From Azorhizobium oxalatiphilum (GTDB lineage Bacteria > Pseudomonadota > Alphaproteobacteria > Rhizobiales > Xanthobacteraceae), in contig NZ_BMCT01000010.1 of assembly GCF_014635325.1 (NCBI RefSeq), forward strand, positions 119,718 through 183,717: DNA of 64,000 nt, written 5' to 3'. Below, in pieces: positions 1 through 8,732 of the stretch. Numbering within the stretch: the first letter of the stretch is position 1; the number at the start of each line of letters is the position of its first letter. The position numbers and the translations under genes were made by a program. The notes under the pieces were generated by a model. That model searched no databases. It saw only the letters and a list, made by a program, of their open reading frames with translations, and had not been told where the DNA came from.

Positions 1-309
1 CATCAGCAAGGGATGGATGACCACATGGGAGGCCTGCGCGAGGCGCTCGTGCAGGTCGGCCTCGCGGAAGGTGTTCATGAGGAAGCCCACCGAGCCGCGA
101 TGCATGCCGTAGATGGGCAGGCTGCGGTCGCGGAAGCGGTGCAGGCTCTGGAGCATCAGGCCGTCGCCGCCCAGCGCCACGATCACGTCCGCATCCTCCA
201 CGTCCACGGCGCCATAGCGCTGGATCAGGCGCGCGCGGGCGGCTTCCGCCTCGCTGGTCTGACTGGCGACAAAGGCGATGCGTTCGAAACGTCTTGGGCT
301 TTCATTCAT
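1..309 (-). CDS. nadK: NAD kinase, N-terminal part (cut by window start)
   Basis: This is the N-terminal ~103 residues of an ATP-NAD kinase, which phosphorylates NAD to NADP in the cytoplasm. The minus-strand reading from the ATG at 309 contains the family hallmark GGDGLMLQ followed by an aromatic/basic stretch and [15 protein letters not shown], matching the GGDG...N-x-G-x-x-GFL nucleotide-binding core. The rest lies outside the window. A second ATG is at 305; the first was chosen because it gives the usual short leader before the FERIAFVAS beta strand. It is divergent from cutA, with a strong hairpin between them. Identity is sure; only the exact start is uncertain. Confidence 0.93.
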   Translation of the reverse strand, partial: MNESPRRFERIAFVASQTSEAEAARARLIQRYGAVDVEDADVIVALGGDGLMLQSLHRFRDRSLPIYGMHRGSVGFLMNTFREADLHERLAQASHVVIHPLLM

Positions 310-362
310 GCGGACGGCGGCCCCCGGAGATGGCCTCACGGCCCTGCTCCATCAAAGTTCCA

Positions 363-412
363 GAGACGGGAGCAGGGCCCGGATGAAACCGTCCGGGCCC
401 TGCTCCCGTCTC
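363..412. repeat. Perfect 21-bp inverted repeat between nadK and cutA
   Basis: Positions 363-383 are an exact reverse complement of 392-412, separated by an 8-nt loop. There is no T-run on either side, so it is not a typical intrinsic terminator. It sits in the divergent control region of nadK and cutA. Confidence 0.85.
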
Positions 413-593
413 CCGCGGCCCCTCGCACCTGAGGCAGAGGCACTTTAGATTGTCTTTCGTCTATCGGGCGGGGGGCGGGTTGTCGAGGCGCGCCCGGTCG
501 CGGCCCGTGCTTCGCGCCGCCTTGTGGCGCCGGGGGCACGCGGCCTCCCGCCGCGATGCGGACCTCGAAGCCGAGTGGAACAGGAAGAGACCC

Positions 594-920
594 ATGGTGA
601 TGCGCGTCGTCTATGCCACCTATCCCAGCCTCGCCCAGGCCGAGGCGGCGGGGCGGCGCATCGTCGGGGCAAGGCTGGCGGCCTGCGCCAATATCCTGCC
701 GTCGATGGTTTCCATCTACCAATGGGAAGGCGCCATGGAGCGGGCGGAAGAGGTGGTTCTGCTGCTGAAGACCACGCCTGAGCTGGCGTCCGGAGTGGTG
801 GAGGCGGTGCGCGCGGACCATCCCTATGAGGTGCCGGCCGTGTTCATCCTGCCGGTGGAGGGCGGGAACCCCGCCTTCCTCGACTGGATCGCGGCGGAGA
901 CGGTGGCCCACTCCGCCTGA
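594..920 (+). CDS. cutA: CutA-family divalent cation tolerance protein
   Basis: A 108-aa protein of the CutA1 family, small trimeric PII-like cytoplasmic proteins linked to copper tolerance. Visible features are the N-terminal VVYATYPS strand, LAACANILP, the SIYQWEG segment and the HPYEVPAV motif with its conserved His-Pro-Tyr, followed by the usual YLxWI-like end (FLDWIAAE). Length fits the family (~105-115 aa). The ATG at 594 was chosen because AGGAAGAG lies a few bases upstream; the longer reading from 450 is low-complexity and lacks family similarity. Function in this organism is inferred from the family only. Confidence 0.93.
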   Translation: MVMRVVYATYPSLAQAEAAGRRIVGARLAACANILPSMVSIYQWEGAMERAEEVVLLLKTTPELASGVVEAVRADHPYEVPAVFILPVEGGNPAFLDWIAAETVAHSA

Positions 921-924
921 CCCC

Positions 925-1809
925 TCAGGCCTGCACCCAGGGCACCGGCACGTAGCGGAAGCCGTCGCCGTCCTTCTCCAGATGCGCGGCACCGGGGAAA
1001 GGGAAGTGGAAGCCGGCCACCAGCATCCGCTCGGCGGCCACCATGCCCAGCATCTTGCGGCGGTTCTGCTCGGCTAGCTGCGGGTCCATGTCGAACATGG
1101 CGTGCCAGCCGGGATTGCGCACGAACAGGAAGGGCGTGTTGGTCAGGTCCGACTGGATGAACAGCTTCTGGCCGTCCGATTCCAGCAGGAAGGACGTGTG
1201 CCCCGGTGTATGGCCGGGCGTGCCGATGGCGGTGAGGCCCGGCACGATCTCCTTGTCCCACCCGTAACGCGCGGGCTCCCTGCCGAGCGCCCCGAACACC
1301 CTGCGGACATTGGCGAAGGCCGCCTTGAGCGGATCGGCGGCGCGGCTCGCCGCGCCTTCATCCATCCAGAAGGCCCATTCGGGCTCGGGTACCAGCACGT
1401 GCGCATTGGGGAAGGCGGCCGAGCCGTCCGCCGCCAGCAGGCCGTTGATGTGGTCGCCGTGGAAATGGGAGATCACCACCGTGTCGATGGTGGCCGCCGC
1501 GATGCCGACGCTCTCCAGCGTATGGTGCAGGCGGCCGAAGCTGGCGTGTTCTGCCTGCGGCCCATAGCCGGTGTCGATGAGCACGCGCTTGCCGGCGATC
1601 TCCAGCAGCAGCGGATTGAAATAGAGGGTCAGCGTGTCATCGGGCAGGAAGGCCTCGCGCAGCGCGGCTTTGACCGCCTCATGCGGCTGGTTGACGACGA
1701 AGCCGGCGGGCAGGGGGAAGCTGCGCGCACCATCCGGCACTGCCGTCACTGGGACAGAGCTGACGGTGTAGCGATAGGCGGCGGGAGGAAGCGGACGCAG
1801 CGGGGGCAT
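925..1809 (-). CDS. MBL-fold metallo-hydrolase
   Basis: A metallo-beta-lactamase-fold hydrolase of about 294 aa. The zinc-binding signature HFHGDH is present after a VVIS strand, with downstream GTPGHTPGHTSF, the Asp of IQSDLTN and the final His of GFHFPFPG. These supply the usual metal ligands for two metals. The substrate cannot be told from sequence; relatives include quorum-quenching lactonases and aryl-hydrolases. A longer reading starts with GTG at 1890; the ATG at 1809 is preferred but neither has a good ribosome-binding site. It overlaps no neighbour and stands alone on its strand. Confidence 0.85.
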   Translation of the reverse strand: MPPLRPLPPAAYRYTVSSVPVTAVPDGARSFPLPAGFVVNQPHEAVKAALREAFLPDDTLTLYFNPLLLEIAGKRVLIDTGYGPQAEHASFGRLHHTLESVGIAAATIDTVVISHFHGDHINGLLAADGSAAFPNAHVLVPEPEWAFWMDEGAASRAADPLKAAFANVRRVFGALGREPARYGWDKEIVPGLTAIGTPGHTPGHTSFLLESDGQKLFIQSDLTNTPFLFVRNPGWHAMFDMDPQLAEQNRRKMLGMVAAERMLVAGFHFPFPGAAHLEKDGDGFRYVPVPWVQA

Positions 1810-1952
1810 AGGGGTGTCCCATGGGCGGGAAGGGGCGGGGGCATGCGCGGCGGAATACCCCAGGGTTAGGGATTCCAATGGTTTGCGCACCAGTTGGTGC
1901 CGTTTAACCGAGACGGTGGCGGATGCGTGTCACAGCCGCGTGAGGGATATGA

Positions 1953-1985
1953 AAAAGGCCGCCGGCGAAACGCGGGCGGCCTTTC
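1953..1985 (-). terminator. Intrinsic terminator after the amino-acid binding protein
   Basis: Arms AAAGGCCGCC (1954-1963) and GGCGGCCTTT (1975-1984) form a 10-bp stem with T-rich flanks on both strands. It lies just after the stop of the minus-strand ABC binding-protein gene. Confidence 0.8.
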
Positions 1986-2001
1986 ATTTGATTGATGCGG
2001 T

Positions 2002-3045
2002 TCAGCGCACCGGTGGGGCGTACTGGATGCCGCCGAGGCTCCACAACTGGTTCACCCCGCGCGGGATGGCGAGCTTGGAGCCGGTGCCCACGTTGCGCTC
2101 GAACACCTCGCCATAATTGCCCACCGCCTTGATGATGCGCACGGCGAAATCATCCGTGAGTCCGAGGGCCGCGCCATAGCCGCCCTCGCGGCCCACGAGA
2201 CGCTTCACGTCCGGCTTGTCGGACTTCAGGGCCTCGTCCAGCGAGAGCGAGGACACGCCCAGCTCCTCGCCATTGAGCATGGCGTAATGGGTCCACTTCA
2301 CCACGTTGAACCATTCGTCATCACCCTGCTTCACCACCGGGCCGAGAGGCTCCTTGGTGATGACGTCGGGCAGCACGATGTGATCCACCGGCTTGGCGAA
2401 GCCGGTGCGCAGCGCATAGAGCTGCGATACGTCCGTGGTCATGGCGTTGCAGGCGCCGCTCTCATAGGCCTTCACCAGTTCCTGCACGCCGGGCTGTGTG
2501 ACCAGCTCGATCTTCATGTTGTTGGCGGCGAAATAATCGCGGGCATAGCTGGCGGCCGTGGTGCCGGCCTGCACGCACACCTTCGCGCCGTCCAGCTCCA
2601 GCGCCGAGCTGATGTTGCGCGAGGCCGGCACCAGGAAGCCCTGGCCGTCATAATAAGTGACCGGCCCGAACAGCAGCTTGAGCTTGGCTTCGCGCTCCAG
2701 CGTCCATGTGGAGTTGCGCGAGAGCAGGTCCACCTTGCCGCCCTGCAGCGCGCTGAAGCGCTCCTCGGCATTGAGCGGCACATAGTTGACCTTCGCCGGA
2801 TCGTTCAGCACGGCGGTGGCCACCGCCTTGCAGAAATCCACGTCGAAGCCGGTCCACTTGCCGTCCACCTGCGCGGAGAAGCCGGCGATGCCGGTGCTGA
2901 CGCCGCAATTGAGCGTGCCGCGATCCTTGACCGCCTTCAGCGTCTGCGCGGCGGCGCCGTGCGCGGTGAGCGCCATGGCGGCGCCGGCGGCCAGCGCGGC
3001 AAGCGCCATGGTGCGGACAGTCTTCACGGAAAGGCTTCGCGTCAT
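2002..3045 (-). CDS. Amino-acid ABC transporter periplasmic binding protein (AapJ type)
   Basis: A 347-aa periplasmic solute-binding protein of the family 3 (polar/general L-amino acid) class. An N-terminal Sec signal peptide (basic MTRSLSVKTVRT, then a hydrophobic Ala/Leu stretch ending AHGAAA) precedes the mature TLKAVKDRGTLNCGVS start typical of AapJ. The body has GFDVDFCKAVA, RFSALQGGKVDLLSRNSTWT and DGQGFLVP, all characteristic of that group, and ends WSLGGIQYAPP. No permease or ATPase gene lies next to it, so it is either an orphan binding protein or its partners are elsewhere. The start at 3045 is fixed by the signal peptide. Confidence 0.92.
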   Translation of the reverse strand: MTRSLSVKTVRTMALAALAAGAAMALTAHGAAAQTLKAVKDRGTLNCGVSTGIAGFSAQVDGKWTGFDVDFCKAVATAVLNDPAKVNYVPLNAEERFSALQGGKVDLLSRNSTWTLEREAKLKLLFGPVTYYDGQGFLVPASRNISSALELDGAKVCVQAGTTAASYARDYFAANNMKIELVTQPGVQELVKAYESGACNAMTTDVSQLYALRTGFAKPVDHIVLPDVITKEPLGPVVKQGDDEWFNVVKWTHYAMLNGEELGVSSLSLDEALKSDKPDVKRLVGREGGYGAALGLTDDFAVRIIKAVGNYGEVFERNVGTGSKLAIPRGVNQLWSLGGIQYAPPVR

Positions 3046-3080
3046 GGGAAATGCCCCGGAACGGAGGAAGGACGGGCCGC

Positions 3081-3773
3081 TCACAGCGTGACGGCCTGGC
3101 GGATGATGACCTTGGTGCCCACGGGCACGCGGCCGTAGAGGTCGATGATGTCGCTGTTCACCAGCCGGAAGCAGCCGGAGGACACCGCATAGCCGATGGT
3201 GTCGGGCTGGTTGGTGCCGTGGATGCGGTAGACCGTGCCGCCCAGATAGAGCGCGCGGGCGCCCATGGGATTGCCGGGACCGCCGGCCATGAAGCGCGGC
3301 AGATAGGGCTGGCGCTGGATCATCTCGGCGGGCGGGGTCCAGTCCGGCCACTCCGCCTTGCGGCTGATCTTCTCCAGACCCTGCCACTGGAAGCCGTCGC
3401 GGCCGACACCGATGCCATAGCGCATGGCGCGGTTGTTGCCCTCCACGAGGTAGAGATAGCGGTCGGAGGTGGAGATGATGATGGTGCCGGGGGCTTCCGT
3501 GGTGCGGAAATAGACCGGCTGGCGGCGATAGGCCGGGTCCATCTGTGCGGTATCGTCCTCAGGCGGGACGAGGCCCGGCTGGTCGCCGATATCCATGGTG
3601 GCGCCGGGCGCGCCGCGCGGCACGGAGACATTGCCCACCGCGCCGGGTGGCAGGGGGGTGGCGTTGGGGGCGGATCTCGGTCCGAAGGCCTGCGCGTACG
3701 CGCCGCCGCACAGAAGCGCCAGCCCCATGTGGCAGGCCATGGCCAGACCGATGGTCTTGAGTGCCGAAGTCAT
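3081..3773 (-). CDS. L,D-transpeptidase (YkuD domain), exported
   Basis: A 230-aa exported peptidoglycan L,D-transpeptidase. After a signal peptide (residues ~1-24, ending AYA) and a linker comes the YkuD catalytic domain. It includes the IIISTSDRYLYLV strand and the active-site block IHGTN...GYAVSSGCFRLVNSDIIDLY, with catalytic His and Cys in HGT and SSGCFR. Such enzymes make 3-3 cross-links or attach outer-membrane lipoproteins or proteins to peptidoglycan. The start at 3773 has a GGGAG ribosome-binding site; upstream in-frame codons are low-complexity. It lies 35 bp upstream of the amino-acid binding-protein gene on the same strand, perhaps co-transcribed by chance. Confidence 0.93.
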   Translation of the reverse strand: MTSALKTIGLAMACHMGLALLCGGAYAQAFGPRSAPNATPLPPGAVGNVSVPRGAPGATMDIGDQPGLVPPEDDTAQMDPAYRRQPVYFRTTEAPGTIIISTSDRYLYLVEGNNRAMRYGIGVGRDGFQWQGLEKISRKAEWPDWTPPAEMIQRQPYLPRFMAGGPGNPMGARALYLGGTVYRIHGTNQPDTIGYAVSSGCFRLVNSDIIDLYGRVPVGTKVIIRQAVTL

Positions 3774-4133
3774 GAACACATCTCCCTCTCCGCGCGACCG
3801 GTTCGAAGAAGAAGACTGGCGCAGGAACGTTAACACCGCGCGACGAGGGGCAACCCCGGTGCGGCGACCGTCCGCTCCACCTGATCGCTTCCACCGCGAT
3901 CGCTTCCCCCACGTCCGGCGCGCCATCCGGTTCAATCCGTGCGCCCCACAACCGGGATAACTGAGCCGTGGGGCGAGGAAAAGCAAAAAGACTGGCCCCG
4001 TCCGGCCTTACGTCTTTCGGACAGCTGCCCTTGCGACTGCCCTGATGGCAGGCTGGGAAGCGGAACGTATTCTTGAGCGGGACGTTGGATAGAGAACGGC
4101 CACGCTTGCCGTTTCCGCCGGAGAAGGACGCCG

Positions 4134-4952
4134 ATGGTCACTGCCGCTCAGGCCGTTTCGCCGCCCATGCCCCGCTCACGCTTTCTCGAAGGGCAGGTGG
4201 CCATCATCACCGGCTCGGATTCCGGCATCGGCCGCGCCATGGCGGAGATGTTCGCGGCCCATGGCGCCGACGTGGCCATCACCTTCCGCACCGATGCGGC
4301 GGGGGCCGGCGAGGCTGTGCAGGCGGTGGAGGCGGCCGGCCGGCATGCCATCCGGCAGAAGGTGGATGTGCGCGAGGAGGCCGACGTCGCGGCGCTGTTC
4401 GAGGCGGTGACGCGCACGCTCGGCGTGCCCACCATCCTGGTCAACAATGCCGGGCGCAACGCGCCGGTGGCCAGCGTCGCCGACACCACCACGGCGGATT
4501 TCGACGACACCATCCGCACCAATCTCTATGGCGCCTTCTTCTGCTGCCGCGAGTTCGTGCGCGCCCGCAAGCGCGCCGGGGGCGGGGGCAAGATTGTGAA
4601 TGTCACCTCCGTGCATGAGGCCATTCCCAGCCCGGACAATGCCGCCTATGGCGCGGCCAAGGGCGGACTGCTGACCTTCACCCGCTCGCTGGCGCTGGAG
4701 GTTGCGCCGCTGCGCATCAATGTGAACGCGCTGGCGCCGGGCCACATCCGCACCCCCATGACCGCGGGACGGACGCGCGATCCGAAAATCTATGCGCAGG
4801 AAATGAAGAACATCCCCTGGCACCGCCCCGGCGAGCCCGCCGAGGTGGCGCGCCTCGCCCTCTATCTGGTCTCGCCCGAGGCCGATTACGTCACCGGCCA
4901 GAGCTTCACCATAGACGGCGGGCTGAAGATGAACTGGGGGCAGGGGGCCTGA
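4134..4952 (+). CDS. SDR-family oxidoreductase
   Basis: A 272-aa classical short-chain dehydrogenase/reductase. It has the TGSDSGIG dinucleotide-binding loop (~residues 27-34), NNAG (~103), the catalytic serine in VNVTSVHE, YGAAKGG with the Tyr-x-x-x-Lys pair, and the C-terminal VTGQSFTIDGG found in 3-oxoacyl/glucose-dehydrogenase-like members. NAD(P)-dependent alcohol/ketone chemistry is expected; the substrate is unknown. The start at 4134 is supported by GGAGAAGG upstream. It is a single-gene unit. Confidence 0.9.
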   Translation: MVTAAQAVSPPMPRSRFLEGQVAIITGSDSGIGRAMAEMFAAHGADVAITFRTDAAGAGEAVQAVEAAGRHAIRQKVDVREEADVAALFEAVTRTLGVPTILVNNAGRNAPVASVADTTTADFDDTIRTNLYGAFFCCREFVRARKRAGGGGKIVNVTSVHEAIPSPDNAAYGAAKGGLLTFTRSLALEVAPLRINVNALAPGHIRTPMTAGRTRDPKIYAQEMKNIPWHRPGEPAEVARLALYLVSPEADYVTGQSFTIDGGLKMNWGQGA

Positions 4953-4961
4953 GAGCCCGCC

Positions 4962-5483
4962 TCAGGCGGCGGGCGTGCGGTCGCCCGTGCCGAGATCTCG
5001 CTGCATGAGCACGGTGTCCAGCCAGCGGCCGAACTTCAGGCCGGTGGAGGCCAGGATGCCGATGTCGCGGAAGCCGCAGGCGCGGTGGAGCGCGATGGAG
5101 CCGGCATTGGCGCTGTCGCCGATCACCGCGATCATCTGCCGGTAGCCGCGCTGCTCGCATTCGGCGATGAGCGCGGTCATCAGCGCCTTGCCCACGCCCC
5201 GCTTGTGCGCGGCGGGGGCGACATAGACCGAATTCTCCACCGTGAAGCGATAGGCGATGCGCGGGCGGAAGGCGGCCACATAGGCATAGCCCAGCAGCGT
5301 GCCGTCCTCGTCCACCGCCACGAAATAGGGGTAGCCGCCCGCCACCAGCGCGTCGTAGCGCCGGGTCATCTCGCCGGTGCCGGGCGGGTCCAGCTCGAAG
5401 GAGGCGGTGCCGGTGCGCACGGCGTCGTCGTAGATTTCGGCGATGGCGGGAATGTCGGCGAGGGTGGTGGGGCGGATCAGCAT
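4962..5483 (-). CDS. GNAT N-acetyltransferase, phosphinothricin-acetyltransferase-like
   Basis: A 173-aa GNAT acetyltransferase. Opening residues MLIRPTTLADIPAIAEIYDDAV, the FELDPP segment, VYVAPAAHKRGVGKALM (acetyl-CoA pyrophosphate loop) and GFRDIG match the Pat/Bar/YncA (MddA) branch, which acetylates methionine sulfone/sulfoximine or phosphinothricin-like amines. Length is typical. The start at 5483 gives the family N-terminus; upstream residues to 5582 look non-coding. The enzyme probably detoxifies amino-acid analogues, by family only. Confidence 0.88.
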   Translation of the reverse strand: MLIRPTTLADIPAIAEIYDDAVRTGTASFELDPPGTGEMTRRYDALVAGGYPYFVAVDEDGTLLGYAYVAAFRPRIAYRFTVENSVYVAPAAHKRGVGKALMTALIAECEQRGYRQMIAVIGDSANAGSIALHRACGFRDIGILASTGLKFGRWLDTVLMQRDLGTGDRTPAA

Positions 5484-5583
5484 GGGCCGGCCTGTCGAGG
5501 AACTGTCTGGCCCCTTCTTACGGGGCGCGCCCCGGTTTTTGAAGACTGACGCGACGTCGCTCCGGCTGGTCACGCACCACAAA

Positions 5584-5614
5584 CGAAAAAGGCCCCGGCG
5601 GATGCCGGGGCCTC
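5584..5614 (-). terminator. Intrinsic terminator of the BI-1 gene
   Basis: AGGCCCCGGC / GCCGGGGCCT arms around a short loop, read on the minus strand, are followed by TTTTTCG. It lies just downstream of the BI-1 stop codon. Confidence 0.85.
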
Positions 5615-5638
5615 TCTCGTTCAGGGTGATGCGCCTGA

Positions 5639-6424
5639 TCAGTTGCTGTTGCGGTTGCCGAACAGCTGCAGGAGCATCACGAAGAGGTTGATGAAGTCGA
5701 GATAGAGCGTCAGGGCGCCCATGATCGCCTTCCTGCCGGCGACCACTTCGCCGTCACCCTCGAAATACATCTCCTTGATGCGCTGGGTGTCGTAGGCGGT
5801 GAGGCCCGCGAACACGACCACGCCCACCACGGACACGATCCACTGGAGCATCGACGAGCCGATGAACATGTTCACCAGCGAGGCAATGAGAATGCCGATG
5901 AGGCCCATGAACAGGAAGGTGCCCATGGCCGAGAGGTCACGCTTGGTGGTGTAGCCCCACAGGCTCAGCGCACCGAAGGTGGCGGCCGTCATGAAGAACA
6001 CCCGCATGATGCTCTCGCCGGTGTAGGCCATGAAGATGGTCGAGAGCGACACACCCACCAGACCCGCATAGACCCAGAAAAGGCCCTGCGCCGCCGACAC
6101 GCTCATGCGGTCCACGCGGAAGCTCAGGAACAGGACTGCGGCCAGAGGCGCGAACATGACCACATACTGGAGCGGGCTGGCGAACAGCGTCGCTCCAAAC
6201 TGGGTGAGCATGGCTCCATTGCGAAGCGTCGCCACCGCCTGGGCGGGATCCTTCGTTACGGAGAGCATGAAAATGCCAATGGCGGCCGCGCCAGTGATGG
6301 CGAGCCCCAGGGTCATGTAGTTGTACACGCGCAGCATGTACGAACGGAGGCCCTGGTCGATCGCGGCCTCCGAGCGCGTCACCGAGCCGTAACGCGCGGC
6401 GACGTTGCGATCATAATCGGACAT
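5639..6424 (-). CDS. Bax inhibitor-1 / YccA family membrane protein
   Basis: A 261-aa inner-membrane protein of the BI-1/YbhL family with about seven hydrophobic helices. A soluble N-terminus (to ~residue 25) is followed by segments around MTLGLAITGAAAIGIF, LQYVVMFAPLAAVLFL, LFWVYAGLVGVSLSTIF, MGLIGILIASLVNMFI and WIVSVVGVVVFAGLTAYDTQ. The AYDTQ-IKEMY and LYLDFINLFVMLLQLFG end is diagnostic; the two Asp residues in helices 6 and 7 are the proposed pH-sensing pair in bacterial homologues (calcium leak channel). Its own terminator follows. Physiological role is unknown. Confidence 0.92.
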   Translation of the reverse strand: MSDYDRNVAARYGSVTRSEAAIDQGLRSYMLRVYNYMTLGLAITGAAAIGIFMLSVTKDPAQAVATLRNGAMLTQFGATLFASPLQYVVMFAPLAAVLFLSFRVDRMSVSAAQGLFWVYAGLVGVSLSTIFMAYTGESIMRVFFMTAATFGALSLWGYTTKRDLSAMGTFLFMGLIGILIASLVNMFIGSSMLQWIVSVVGVVVFAGLTAYDTQRIKEMYFEGDGEVVAGRKAIMGALTLYLDFINLFVMLLQLFGNRNSN

Positions 6425-6806
6425 CGTCGGTTCCTTTCCTCATTCCATCGACGCGCAGAGGCACGCCCCGCACCTAGTCGATGCATCCGCCAATATGGGG
6501 GGTTCAAAAAATGCGGACAAGAGAGTCGCAGATGAAATTTCCGCAAGGTCACGCATGGTTATGGTGCGTCCAGGCTGCTTAACTCGCCTGGGTTGCGTCA
6601 TGTGTTCCGCTCGCCTCGCCGCGTGGAGGCGTGGATGTCACCGCCCCGGTGCCGGATGAGCGGCGGCATGCCGGTGGCAGAAAAATCATCAAGACTGTTG
6701 TGTGGGCGGATTATATCACAATACATTCGGATATTATTCCGGAATTCTGGTTTCTGTATTTGTTCTTTAATGATTTGAAGCCATATTTTTGAATGGATGA
6801 CGTCAT
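6425..6806. other. Intergenic region upstream of BI-1 and the putative outer-membrane gene
   Basis: No gene is seen. The stretch 6690-6800 is unusually AT-rich for this genome and probably holds promoters for the two divergent flanking genes, but I cannot assign -35/-10 boxes with confidence. Confidence 0.4.
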
Positions 6807-7640
6807 ATGTCGTGGCGTTGCGCGCCGGGGCGGTGTCTTCCGGACATCTTTTGGGCGGTGTTGCTGTGCGTGGCGGCGCTCGGCCCGCAGCGGGATGCCC
6901 GTGCCGGTGCCTGGACCTTGCCGCCGGGCCAGTCGGAATTCTGGGCCACCACCTCCATTGCCGCCGCCGGCAGCGCCTTCGGGCCGGGATATGAGCTGAG
7001 GGATGGCGCCAGCTACCGCAAGGTGGAGCAGAACGTGCTGTTCGAGCACGGGGCCATGGACGGCCTGACCCTGCTGCTCGGGACCCAGTTTCTGGCGGTG
7101 ACGATCACCGGCCCGCAGCGCACCCAGTATGCCGGGCCGGGCTATACCGACGTGGGCGGGCGCGTGCGCCTCATGCAGGGGGAGGGATGGGTCGTCGCCG
7201 CACAGGTGGTGGCCCGCGCGCCCGGCGTCGGGGATGCGCGCAGCCGCGCGGCGGTGGGCTATCGGGACTGGGAGGCGGACCTGCGCCTGATGGTGGGCGC
7301 CGACTTCCCCTTGGGTGGCTGGCCGGCCTTCCTCGACGTGGCGCTGGCGCAGCGCCAGCGCTTCGGCGATCCGCCCGACGAACTGCGCCTCGATGCGACG
7401 CTGGGGCTCGGCGTGATGCCCGGACTGCTGCTGCTGCTCCAGTCCTTCAACGTCATGTCGGAGGGGGCGGGCGAGGGGGCCGACTTCGCCGTCTCCTACG
7501 AATATTACAAGGCGCAGGCGGCGGTGCTGCTGGAGGTGAACGGCCAGCTCTCGTTGAGCATGGCCGCTTTCGCCACCGTTCTGGCCCGCAATTTCCCGCA
7601 GGAGAACGGGCTGGTGCTGGCGGCGCGCTATCGGTTCTAG
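6807..7640 (+). CDS. Hypothetical exported protein, probably outer-membrane beta-barrel
   Basis: A 277-aa protein I do not recognise. It has an N-terminal signal-like segment (hydrophobic IFWAVLLCVAAL followed by small residues, cleavage perhaps near ARA-GAW). Alternating polar/hydrophobic strands follow and a C-terminal AARYRF ending in Phe, the usual signature for barrel assembly into the outer membrane. No ribosome-binding site is obvious before the ATG at 6807. Similar 'transporter-like' outer-membrane proteins of unknown function exist in rhizobia. A copy of the dispersed palindromic repeat starts immediately after its stop codon. Confidence 0.6.
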   Translation: MSWRCAPGRCLPDIFWAVLLCVAALGPQRDARAGAWTLPPGQSEFWATTSIAAAGSAFGPGYELRDGASYRKVEQNVLFEHGAMDGLTLLLGTQFLAVTITGPQRTQYAGPGYTDVGGRVRLMQGEGWVVAAQVVARAPGVGDARSRAAVGYRDWEADLRLMVGADFPLGGWPAFLDVALAQRQRFGDPPDELRLDATLGLGVMPGLLLLLQSFNVMSEGAGEGADFAVSYEYYKAQAAVLLEVNGQLSLSMAAFATVLARNFPQENGLVLAARYRF

Positions 7641-7741
7641 AGCATGTCCGGCTTTGATTGCTTCGCAATCCAAGCCGCAGGACATTCTCTATCAAAGAGT
7701 TGGAGTGTTTCTGTGTTTCCATGAAACACTGAAACGCTCTA
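7641..7741. repeat. Dispersed bipartite palindromic repeat, copy 1
   Basis: About 100 bp shared with 33869-33972 and, for the first half, with 38327-38390. The first palindrome is GGCTTTGATTGC-TTC-GCAATCCAAGCC with one mismatch. The second pairs GAGTGTTTC... with ...GAAACGCTC around a CAT loop. It follows the stop of the putative outer-membrane gene. Confidence 0.85.
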
Positions 7742-7750
7742 GAGCCGGCT

Positions 7751-8590
7751 TCAGCCCCGCGGCGAGGCATGCCCGTTGGCGGCCGGGCCATGCAGGTCCG
7801 GCAGCAGGTCTTCCTCGGCCGACAGGTCGCGGGTGATCTTGGCGAAGCCGGTGATGCGGCCCTCCGTGTCGCGGATGGCGTCGATGACCACATCCGCACG
7901 CAACAGGGAGCCATCCTTGCGCACCCGCCAGGCCCGCGCCGCGAAACGGCCGTCGCGGGCGGCGATGGCAAGCGCCTTGGCCGGCTCGCCCGCCGCCTGA
8001 TCGGCCGGCGTGTAGAAGAGCGCGAAATTCCGCCCCAGCACCTCGGAGGCCGCATAGCCCTTGATGCGGGTGGCGCCCGCATTCCAGGTCAGGATCTCGC
8101 CGCTCGGGCTCAGCATATAGACCGCATAGTCGGTGATGCCGTCCACCAGCAGGCGGAAGCGCTCCTCGCTCTGCTTGAGGGCCTCGCGGGCGGCGTGCTG
8201 CTCGCTGAAATCGCGGGTGATCTTGGCAAAGCCCATCAGCATGCCTTCCGGCGCGCGGATGGGGTGAATGGTGACATGGGCCCAGAAGCGGCGGCCATCC
8301 TTGCGCACCCGCCAGCCCTCGGCGGTGAAGCGCCCGTCGCGCTCGGCGATGGCGAGCGCCTTCTGCGGCAGGCCGGCGTTCCGGTCCTCCAGCGTGTAGT
8401 AGCGGGAAAAGTTCTCGCCGACGATCTCGCGGGCCTCATAACCCTTCAGCCGCCGGGCACCGGGATTCCAGCTCACCACCATGCCATCCGTGTTGAGCAT
8501 GTAGATGGCGCAATCGGTGATGGCGTCGATGAGGATGCGCGAATGGCCGTCCTCGCTCAGCGAGGCGCGATAGCGGTCTTCCGGTTCCAT
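7751..8590 (-). CDS. Twin PAS-domain protein without output domain
   Basis: A 279-aa cytoplasmic sensory protein made of two PAS/PAC units. The first spans about residues 18-130 (ITDCAIYMLNTDGMVVSWNPGA, ending GFAKITRDFSEQ). The second spans about 142-256 (ITDYAVYMLSPSGEILTWNAGA, ending GFAKITRDLS). They are near-duplicates of each other. No kinase, GGDEF, HTH or other effector follows; the protein stops after a short tail. It is therefore either a stand-alone redox/light/ligand sensor acting through partners or a remnant of a histidine kinase. The ATG at 8590 starts with MEPEDRYRASL; no strong ribosome-binding site is visible. Confidence 0.85.
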   Translation of the reverse strand: MEPEDRYRASLSEDGHSRILIDAITDCAIYMLNTDGMVVSWNPGARRLKGYEAREIVGENFSRYYTLEDRNAGLPQKALAIAERDGRFTAEGWRVRKDGRRFWAHVTIHPIRAPEGMLMGFAKITRDFSEQHAAREALKQSEERFRLLVDGITDYAVYMLSPSGEILTWNAGATRIKGYAASEVLGRNFALFYTPADQAAGEPAKALAIAARDGRFAARAWRVRKDGSLLRADVVIDAIRDTEGRITGFAKITRDLSAEEDLLPDLHGPAANGHASPRG

Positions 8591-8732
8591 GGCGACCCGT
8601 CTTCTGAGGGGGATTCCACGGACAACGATGGTCTCCCCATTTTACGCAGTGCGCAAGGGTGTGACGTATACGATATGCAACTGCGCGCAACCGTCGCGGG
8701 CAACCATGACGCCCGGCGGCTGGCGGAACCGC

